Translations under genes and position numbers: made by a program
Notes under the pieces: generated by a model
Databases searched by the model: none
Seen by the model: the letters and a program-made list of their open reading frames with translations, nothing else
What the model was told of the DNA's origin: nothing
Part shown: positions 55,764-64,000 of the stretch, piece after piece
How the letters are laid out: every line of letters begins with the position of its first letter
Position numbering within the stretch: position 1 is the stretch's first letter
Source of the DNA: Boswellia sacra
Taxonomy: Eukaryota > Streptophyta > Magnoliopsida > Sapindales > Burseraceae
Direction of reading: 5' to 3'
Length of the DNA: 64,000 bases
Assembly: GCA_013180625.2 (NCBI GenBank)
Contig: SNVD02011157.1
Coordinates: 481,926-545,925 of the forward strand

Positions 55764-57105
55764 ACAACTATTGAACCTGTTATGCCTATGTGTAATTGCC
55801 TCGGTGTTCCAAACTTATTAAGCAAAGACTCATCTTTCAGTCTTTTCCTTGTGAGATTTGTTGTTTGGAGATGTGATGACTGCAGGGTTACCAATGTATT
55901 ATTTTCCTTAAATTGAAGTATAGGACAGAGTAGTGTGGACCATCTATTGACAAATATTAGAGACTCCTTTCTCTCTCTAATATCATTTTTTGGGCCTCTT
56001 CTCATCAACTAATCTTATCTGTTTGCCTAATTTTGTAAGGAGTTCAAGTTATTTTCGATTTAAGAAAAAGGTATAAATATTAGGAATATGACTGTTATTT
56101 TGTGCTTCTGAGTAGCTGGAGGAGTCTAAGGGTATATTGGTTTGATTGAATATAAAATTTAAAATGGGACTCAGAAAACTTGAATGTCCAAGGTCAGGTA
56201 ATAACTCACAAAACTGGGAAATTTGGTTGGGCTGCGAGCAATTTTCAACCCCGTCTTGAGGCGGGTTCGTCGAGTCAGGGATCAGAATTGAGGGTGAGGG
56301 GCTGGAATTGAACCTGGGGTATGTATTTGAAATTAGTATTATGTTAAAACTGAGCATGTCCCTTAGTTTTCAACATTAACCTATGACCCCTTTATTAAAT
56401 TTATGCCCATTAGTTACTTTTCTAAGTTGGCTGATAGCCCGACCGCCCCAGCCCTGCCTTATTAAAAGTTGAAAAAATTTAAATGAGTTTAACCTAAGCT
56501 AGTTATACTAGAAGTTCAAACTCATTCTCTAATTTGAATTTTGAAACAAGTGACTACAACCACTAGGCTATAACCCATTTTACTACTAAAGTTGATAAAT
56601 TACAAAATGTATCATAATCAAAAAATTTATACAACTCGGGTTCTAACATTGGGTTATTTGAAAACCCGGTTTCGTCCTCAGGAAAAAGATTTTGGAGAAT
56701 TTTTTGAAATTGCAATTGAAAATCTATAGTTCTAACAACATTGCAATAATCCAAATAACATTTTTCGTATGATTTGTTTTATTTTTTCAATTTTTAGAAC
56801 TCTTAACATTTATACATGATACAAATAAAAAAAATGATATAACATTGACTTCATTATAGAGTAGATTAGTAGATCACAGGCAATCTTTGTTCAAAAAGAG
56901 GGATTAATGGACGAGATGCATAAGGCTACTACTCGGAAAGCTAATGAATTATCTATTGATTTTGTAGATTACAAATTTATAACAGCGTAAGAGCAAATTG
57001 TTTAGAATAAAGTCATTCAGGAAATGGTGAATTATGGACAATTGCTTATGTTACAGTAAAAGACAATCAAACAAAGCTAGTTCAGATATTAGCCACTAAG
57101 TATCT
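55764..57105. other. Unassigned DNA right of MULE-2
   Basis: A GC-richer stretch with a GTCTTGAGGCGGGTTCG phrase lies at 56200-56330. Otherwise AT-rich. No gene or transposon end was recognised. Confidence 0.5.
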
Positions 57106-57541
57106 TCACCATTTAGCTCCCGAAAGTGCCACTGGTCTATTTGGGCCAACCAAAGTAAGCCTCAGATCAAAATGCTGTTTTCTCTGCAAAAGGGAATGGA
57201 CCTTAATGCAAACTAAAGATAAATAAATAAATTTTAATATGTCCAAAATCATAACTACCAAATCTTGTTTTGTGAAAAAGATGTCCATGAGAATCATTTC
57301 TCACTAGATAATTTCAAAACCAGAATTTAATTGATAAGATTATTCATCGATCACATTTTCATTTTGATTCAAGAGCCTCAGTGAATTTTTTGTCATTGTC
57401 CAATTTAAGTGGTTTCTTTTTTGCTTTGGCCTCAAGTAAAAATATGAGGACCTCACCAAGGCTGATTTCGCCAATGAATGCAATGCCAGTGGGGACAGGG
57501 AAACTCCAAGAGAGTGAACAAATTATGAAGCCAAGCTTCAT
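57106..57541 (-). pseudogene. Two exon-like pieces of an unidentified host gene
   Basis: Piece 1 (57541-57359) reads SLSWSFPVPTGIAFIGEISL, then GEVLIFLLEAKAKKKPLKLD and a short tail. Piece 2 starts after a TTTTGCAG acceptor (57183) and reads HFDLRLTLVGPNRPVALSGA and a final Lys-Trp, stop at 57106-57108. Both have protein-like composition and lie in the right order on one strand. No GT donor is visible after piece 1, where the frame meets TGA at 57359. I do not recognise the protein. It may be the decayed end of a host gene, with earlier exons perhaps near 57,900. Confidence 0.4.
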
Positions 57542-58161
57542 TTATTCAGGAAAATAAACAAACAAACAAGTATTTGCTGTAAACGATATTGACTTAATTA
57601 TAGATTTAAATGAAGAGATTATAAACACGAACAAGTGTTTGATAAGATTGTTAATTAAATTGAAATAATAATTACAAACAACAAATTAAATTAGAAAAAC
57701 TGAAATGTGAAAAAAGTGAGATAATTGCATCACTATAGTTCGAGCACATCCCAACTAGGTTGGCACCCACTCAACTATCAATCATCTGCATTTCTCAACT
57801 CTAATCTTTAATTAAAAACAAAAAATTAGAAGTAGCAAGTGTAAATTATATAGTTTATCTAAGCTTGTAAATCTAATCTATAATCTGTGTACGAAAATAG
57901 TCCAGCTCCAAGCAAAATCTTTCTTGTAAGAGTGACAGAACCTGTCAGTGACGTAAAGATCAATGTTATTGATACATAAGCAGTAACTTATTCAAATCAT
58001 AACTAGCAATCTTGTTCAATTAGAAGGCCAAAAATTAGTCAAACTGTTGTCTCTTCAAGCACATTTTTCATTTTGTTTAGCCTTTTGACATTGCCCAACA
58101 TGCAATATAAATCTGAGGGAAACTCACGAGCAGATATGAGGAGCATCTATAAGGCACTTGC
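57542..58161. other. Spacer between the exon-like pieces and Copia-3
   Basis: AT-rich. One minus-strand stretch near 57,900-57,960, after an acceptor-like CTGACAG, could encode GSVTLTRKILLGAGLFSY, possibly an earlier exon. Otherwise nothing was seen. Confidence 0.35.
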
Positions 58162-58721
58162 TGTTATGCACAAGCGGAAGCGATAACCAACAGAACAACC
58201 AATATGCACAACCACAACTATGCCAGATAATTGAATACAATAGCAACTAAAGAGGTAACCAATCAACCATAATGCAGAAATAGAAAACACACCAGGATTT
58301 AACGAGGTTCGGTATAAATACCTACGTCCTCGGGCGCCGCTGAAGAAACTTTCCACTATCTTCAAAGAGAATTCCAAACTTTTGGGTCACAATACAAATA
58401 CCACAACTATTGGGCCAAACTGCAATTACCCAAATAGTTGGGCCAAACTGTAATTACCCAAACAATTGGACAATACTACAAATACCCAAAACAAAGGGAA
58501 AAAATGCAGATATTACAAACTTTAAGGTCCTTACGAAAGGCCCTTAAACTATGAGGTCTTATATGTGAGACCTTACAAATATAAGGGGTGAAGGATATTT
58601 CACTTGGGACACATAAAACTCTCCCACATGGCTTCTTTTATAAGGGCCACATGAGACCCATGTTTTTCTCCTTACCGATGTGGGATCCTTGCATATGAGC
58701 CAAACAAAGAAAAAAACAACA
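58162..58721 (-). repeat. Copia-3 3' LTR
   Basis: About 560 bp. The sense strand starts TGTTGTTTTTTTC right after the polypurine-like AAGGTGGAGATT (58722-58733) and ends GTGCATAACA. Several short repeats of a 'ccaaacaattgggc' type lie at 58400-58490. Confidence 0.75.
58303..58332 (-). other. Conserved Copia LTR hairpin (Copia-3)
   Basis: Sense: outer stem CGAGG with CCTCG, internal loop ACGTA/GAA, inner stem GGTAT with ATACC. Compared with Copia-1, both strands of both stems have changed together, while the loop bases are the same. Confidence 0.8.
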
Positions 58722-58822
58722 AATCTCCACCTTGACGAATATGCCAATCCACCACAAGACTTTTCTTTTTTCCATATTCTCTATCACAACTGCAACGCCT
58801 CCAAATGCGCCCACTGGCGCGG

Positions 58823-61632
58823 TCAAACTCGCACAATGTTGATCAAGTCCAAACAATGATTGAACTTGATCGCTGTCACAATCTTAGTCAACATATTTGT
58901 GGGATTCTCGGCAGTCTCAATCTTTTGAAGTAAGATTCTCCCTTCATCAATAATCTCCCGTACAAAATAATACCAAACATCAATATGCTTCGTACGAACA
59001 TGGAACACTAGATTCTTCGCTAAGTGGATAGCACTCTGACTGTCAGAATAAAGACTGATCTTCTTCTGCCCAATTCCCAATTCATCCAGCAATCCTTGTA
59101 ACCAAATAGCTTCCTTCACAGCCTCCGTCATTGCCATATACTCTGCCTCTGTAGTAGACAAAGCCACTGTAGACTGTAAAGTAGACTTCCAACTCACTGG
59201 TGCTCTTGCAAGAGTAAACACATAATCGGTTGTCGACCGACGTTTATCCAAATCACAAGCATAATCTGAATCAACATAACTAATAGCATACTGACCACAT
59301 GTATCATCCCTCTCAAAGACTAAGCCAACATCTACGGTTTTCATCAAATACCGTAGAATCCATTTCACTGCTTGCCAATGTCCTTTACCAGGATCATGCA
59401 TGTACATGCTCACAACTCCAACTGCATGTGAAATGTCGGGTCTCGTACACACCATAGCATACATCAGGCTACCAACTGCATTAGCATATGAAACTCGAGA
59501 CATATACTCTCGTTCCTCATCTATACTAGGAGATAAAGATGCATTGAGCTTCATATGAGGAGCAAGTGGGGTACTTACAGGTTTAGACTGCTCTGTAATG
59601 CCAAACCGCTGTAATACCTTCTTCAGATACTGCTTCTGAGTCAAACAAATCTTGCTTCTCCCTCTATCTTTGCTAATCTCCATGCCTAGTATCTTCTTAG
59701 CTTCTTCCAAATCTTTCATCTCAAACTCTCGATTCAACTGAGTCTTCAACTTTGTAATTTCTTCGTCATTCGTCGAAGCTATCAGCATATCATCAACATA
59801 CAAGAGTAGATAAATGAAATAACCATCATGTAGCCTCCAAAAATACACACAATTATCAAATTTGCTTCTTGTGTACCTCTGACCCATCATAAACTGATCA
59901 AATCGCTTGTACCACTGTCTAGGAGATTGCTTCAAACCATAAAGCGATCTTTTTAGTTTACATACCAAATTTTCCTTACCAGCAACTTTGAATCCCTCTG
60001 GCTGAGTCATATAAATTTTCTCTTCCAAGTCACCATGTAAAAATGCAGTTTTTACATCAAGTTGAACTAGTTCCATATTCATCTGAGCTACCAAGGCCAA
60101 CAAAATTCTAATGGAAGAATGTTTTACAACTGGAGAAAATACCTCATTGTAGTCAATTCCTTCCCTCTGAGTGTAGCCTTTAGCCACCAACCTTGCCTTG
60201 TAGCGGATGTCATTCTTGTCAGGAAATCCATCTTTCTTTGCATATACTCATTTGCACCCAATTACCTTTTTATCCTTCGGTAGTTGAGCTAGCTCCCAAG
60301 TTTTATTCTTCTAAAGAGACTGCATCTCTTCGCTCATAGCTGTCTTCCACTGATCAACTTCAGAACATCTGACTGCCTCTCTATAAGTGGAAGGAACATC
60401 AGCATCTACAATTGGAAGTGCATAGGCCACCATATCAGCAAATCGAGCAGATCTGTGAATCTCACGTCTTGGACTATTAACTGCAATAGATTCTTGTTGC
60501 TGTTGAGGTTCCTGAGTAGAACCCTCTCCATCATCTCCCTAATCCTCCTCTGTCATAGGAGTACCATCATCTGTCTCAACAGATCTAACTGGGTTCAATG
60601 TCGTCGTTTCAAACTCCACCTGCTGTTGAGTATGCTCCACCTGCTGTGGAGTACCATTCACCTTTGTCTGGTTTTCTGATTTCTTCAACATTGAAGACTC
60701 ATCAAATTTCACATCTCTGCTGGATATAATCTTCCTCGAACTAGGACACCATAGACGATATCCTTTCACTCCTGAAGCAAATCCCAAGAAAATCACTTTC
60801 TTGGCTCTAGGATCCAGCTTAGATTCTTTCACATAATAATATGCAAGAGAACCAAAAATATGTAAAGAATCATAATCAGAAACAGGTTGTCCAGACCATA
60901 CCTCCAATGGAGTTCTATCAACAATAGCAGCTGAAGGTAGACGATTAATGAGATGACACGCATAAGTCACAGCCTCAGCCCAAAATTCTTTGTCTAACCC
61001 AGCATTAGACAACATACACCGAACTTTCTCCAGCAATGTCCGGTTCATGCGTTCTACCACCCCATTCTGCTACGATGTACCTCTAACAGTAAAATGACGT
61101 ACAATACCTTCATCTTGACACAATTTCAAAAACTGATCACTACAATACTCACCATCATTGTCTGTTCTGAGATGCTTGATTTTCTTGCCAGTCTATGTCT
61201 CAATCATTTTTTTCTATTTAAGGAAAACACGGAGTACATCATCTTTTGATTTCAAACAGTACACCCAAGTTCTTCTGGAAAAGTCATCAACAAAAGTAAC
61301 AAAGTAGTGCCTACCTCCCATAGATGCGGTTTTAGTAGGTCCCCACACATCTGAGTGAACATAATCAAGAATACCCTTGGTATTATGAATAGCGGTGCCA
61401 AATTTCACTCTTTTCTGCTTTCCTAGAACACAATGCTCACAGAAATCCAACTTGCAGGTCTTTGCACCTTTCAATAAGCCTCGTTTCACCAAACTGAATA
61501 AGGCTTTCTCACCTGCATGTCCCAAACGCATATGCCACAATCTCGTGATCTCTGAATCTACATCATTATCAGAAACCATAGCAGATGATCCAATGACACA
61601 TCCGAAAAAGGATTGTCTCCCAAGTATAGGAG
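58823..61632 (-). pseudogene. Copia-3 pol: integrase, RT and RNase H
   Basis: Integrase: CEHCVLGKQKRVKF, VHSDVWGPTKTASMGGRHYF (first Asp), a RTDNDGEY-type second Asp near 61165, and NGVVERMNRT (Glu). RT: VQLDVKTAFLHGDLEEKIYM, SLYGLKQSPRQWYKRFDQFM and catalytic LLYVDDMLIAS. RNase H: YVDSDYACDLDKRRSTT, STTEAEYMA and SDSQSAIHLA. In-frame stops lie near 61210 (integrase), before the QNGVVERM block near 61070, and at 60248-60250 (TGA, K-stop-V). The RT-RNase H half is otherwise open for 455 codons (60190-58823). Confidence 0.92.
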
Positions 61633-62973
61633 TGTCGAAGTAATAATCCCGGTGAGACCGAGGTCGATCCACGAGAAAGGGGATTTTAGCGTTACAAATT
61701 ATAAGCTAAGCAAATATGATATGGATGATTTGAAGAGATGACAAGATAATATCAACAAATATAAATAAGGAGCAAGTTCGTAAACAATAAATGAGAATCA
61801 CACAAGAGAACACAATAATAATGAAGGATAAGGTTAGGGGATCCGCCCTTGATATTTCGAATAAGGATAATTAACCCATTTTAGTTATATGAATTATATT
61901 TGTTTCGTTACCAATATTTATACCACTTCTTGTAAATGGGTTCAAGCATCCAATGTGCCAATCACTATATGTCTACAACAAATCAAGGTTCCTAACTAGA
62001 TTCGTGTCGGTAAGGAAGAACCATACATCATCTAGAAAGGATCCAAGCATTTGATGTGACAAGGATTGTCGACAATGGATCAAGACCTCCACTTTACGAG
62101 TGGTGTCAAGATTGATTAAGAAATTAAATATAAATCATATTGAATAAACATTATAAGATTAAGATTATTAAGCACATAGTAAGGGTTAGAGAATCCTTAT
62201 TCTCATATCAAGGGTTTCACCCTTTCACCTTAGCAAAAGAGAAATTAAAAGAACATTATAATAGAAAGAAAATAAAATGCAAGAAAAAGGAAATTCATTA
62301 ATAACATAAAACACACAAAACACAATACAAGATCCTAGCCAAAGCCAAAATGTTCTAGCCAAGGCCAAGATGCCCTAATGGGTCACAAGGCACATCTATT
62401 TATAGATACATCCAGGGGCAAACTTGTCAAATTACAAGGGCATAATTGTCAAATATTAGTTGTAAATATCTTTGACAATTGGGATAATTAGGCACCGACT
62501 TTGACCATCAATTTTGACATTGAAATGTTGAGAATTTTAATCTCATGTCTTCATGAAAGTTGTAGATATTTCTCTCATGTTTCTAGAACATATTGATTTG
62601 CACAATTTGGATACGTATTTTGAGAGATACGATCCAAATACTGAGGCATGGTCAGACTGGGCTGAGACTGTAGATGGGTTCACTTCAAGCCCAATTTTGG
62701 TCCACTAAGAGCCCGAATTTGATGATGCTTGTTAAATGCAATCTTGTAGACAATTAAATCAGCTTTCCAAAACATTAAGAATTGTATCATTCTGATCTAT
62801 AAATAGAGAGTTATGCCCATTTTACCGAACCTGTAACAAAACCAAAATTAAGAGAAATTAATTCCAAAGATGCAAATGCTACAAATATGCTTAAGTTGAG
62901 GAATTTAATGACACTATTATTGCAATATGATGAACTAAACTCTTATTAAACATGCATATTTAAGTGTTCATCA
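61633..62973 (-). repeat. LTR of a further minus-strand retroelement (LTR-4)
   Basis: On the plus strand it starts TGTCGAAGTAATAATCCCGG inside the Copia-3 integrase and ends at about 62973. It is followed by CACCCCCCAACTAGC, i.e. sense polypurine GTTGGGGGGTGTGA before TGATGAACAC. It is thus the 3' LTR, about 1.34 kb, with the element body to the right. No coding sequence was seen. The candidate target duplication AGGAG (61628-61632) cannot be tested in this window. Confidence 0.7.
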
Positions 62974-64000
62974 CACCCCCCAACTAGCTTATTGCTAGTC
63001 CCTAGCAATTAAAGCGTTATTATTTAGAAGTGATTTATAGAATTTTACATCCAAGGTGGTCATTATTGCACTCTTCTTGATTTTATCCAAATAAACAAAC
63101 TTCATTGATTTTTTTTTTAAAATTGACTCATGTTTACCCTTCAGTCAAGATATCCACAAACCTTCTTTTGTGCTCAGTTGACACATGACTATGGGGATTA
63201 TTAGAAATAAGCCATATCGGTTCTAGTATTTGTTAAGGCTAACAACCTTAGGTAGGGGATATTCATTCATTTTATACATTTTTTTTTTTAAAGAATGCAT
63301 CTTTAACCCATGTAGCGAGCCTTAGGCTAATGACTCCCAGACCAGTTGGCCTTAGGGCATTAGGTGTTAAGACACCCCTATGAGCTTAACGACTCGGGTT
63401 GCTGATGCTTTATTTTTGCTTAGAACTTTGTGGATAGTGCAATGTTCAATCCCATTAAGCTTTCTCCTTAATCCATGTAGCGAGCTTTGGGACAATAGCT
63501 CCCAAACCAGTTGGTCTTAGGGTATTAGGTGTTGAGGCACCCCTCGGGCTTAATTGCTCGAATTAAGGAGGCTACAAGACCAAACTTATCCACCATTGCT
63601 TTCTCTCTCTTTTTTTTCTTTTATTTTTCATTTTTTCATTTTTTTTTAAACTTTCCCCTTCCTTTTGTTGTTATCCTAAACAAAACAAAAGAACTCAAAT
63701 ATTGCAAATTTCATTTATGCCCCCACAATCATACATCAAGGTATGTGTGTGTGTGAAGAAAGATTCATAGATACTTGCTTAATGAGCACCTAAGCACACA
63801 ATTTATTAAATGATAAGGTTGTGAGAGTTCATAGATTTGAATGATTCAAAGTGAAATGAATAAGACCTCCTTGTTATAAAATTCAAAAATCAAGACTAAA
63901 TAATATCAAATAAGTCTTCAAAAATGCAAGAATAAAATGACAAATTGGTTAGAATGGTTTTCAAGAGTTCAAACCTGTCCTCCCTACTCTTCCATTCCTG
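62974..64000 (-). mobile_element. Interior of LTR-4, probably non-autonomous
   Basis: No protein motif was found in this kilobase. It holds a ~166-bp direct repeat and T-rich tracts near 63600-63650. The CACCCCCCAACTAG polypurine complement and the 'tgtagcgag...accagttgg' repeats recall plant non-coding LTR elements (LARD type), but the body lies outside the window. Confidence 0.5.
63303..63565. repeat. 166-bp direct repeat inside LTR-4
   Basis: CATGTAGCGAGCYTT, then CTCCCARACCAGTTGG, then CTTAGGG.ATTAGGTGTT and CACCCCT occur from 63309 and again from 63475. Confidence 0.85.

Larger units (their letters stand above)
58162..61632 (-). mobile_element. Copia-3: Tork-like Copia element, 5' half cut off
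   Basis: Minus-strand element with its 3' LTR at the left (58162-58721), then RNase H, RT and integrase. At 61632 it is interrupted by the LTR of LTR-4, so gag, protease and the 5' LTR must lie beyond the right edge if they survive. The wording LWHMRLGHAGEKAL and RYKARLVAKGYTQREGIDYN is Tork/Tnt1-like. Confidence 0.88.

Noticed and set aside
56100..56360. Possible MITE or small gene on the minus strand
   Set aside because: No inverted termini or duplication could be located, and the Pro/Ser-rich frame has no recognisable domain.

Overview
The window is nuclear DNA of a flowering plant, most likely a eudicot. It is AT-rich, has GT..AG introns, and is packed with Sire-like and Tork-like Copia, Tat-like Gypsy, L1-type LINE and Mutator-like (MULE) transposons. 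The only recognisable host gene is a REM-type B3-domain gene, and it is broken. Almost every coding stretch carries frameshifts or stop codons, so this is old, nested, intergenic heterochromatin-like DNA.

Layout. 1-14258: a minus-strand Copia element (left LTR outside the window, 5' LTR 12379-14258). It was hit by a 6.2-kb L1-type LINE (975-7165, 15-bp target duplication) and by a solo LTR of its own family in the opposite direction (9228-11018, 5-bp duplication). 14259-15776: a Gypsy-type LTR remnant. 15777-16834: LTR end, primer site and leader of a first Tat-like Gypsy element. 16835-27670: a second Tat-like element with two ~1.9-kb LTRs, a gag remnant, no pol that I can see, and an antisense, intron-containing plant-mobile-domain (PMD) gene. 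27671-29664: AT-rich DNA with no gene seen. 29670-39670: an entire 10-kb minus-strand Copia element with 5-bp target duplications, gag, pol and a third downstream ORF. 40144-42036: a two-B3-domain REM-like pseudogene, plus strand. 42282-48046 and 48177-55754: two related MULEs in opposite orientations, each with a 9-bp target duplication and only about 120 bp apart. They carry fragments of a MURA-type transposase and of a Ulp1-like C48 protease gene, and dense arrays of a short palindrome. The second MULE also holds a 2.3-kb LINE derivative that kept ORF1 but lost ORF2. 55764-58161: unassigned DNA with two exon-like pieces on the minus strand. 58162-61632: a Tork-like Copia element, cut at its integrase by an LTR of a further element (61633-62973) that runs off the right edge.

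Most notable: (1) the LTRs of three different Copia elements share a 30-31-nt hairpin whose internal-loop bases are constant while its stems change in a compensatory way, suggesting a conserved RNA structure in the R-U5 part of the transcript; (2) more than 40 dispersed copies of a palindrome near GCACGACCNGGTCGTGC inside the twin MULEs; (3) a pol-less Tat-like element carrying an antisense PMD gene bracketed by the same short-repeat tract as the LTR promoter. All identifications are from motif reading by eye; no database search was run.
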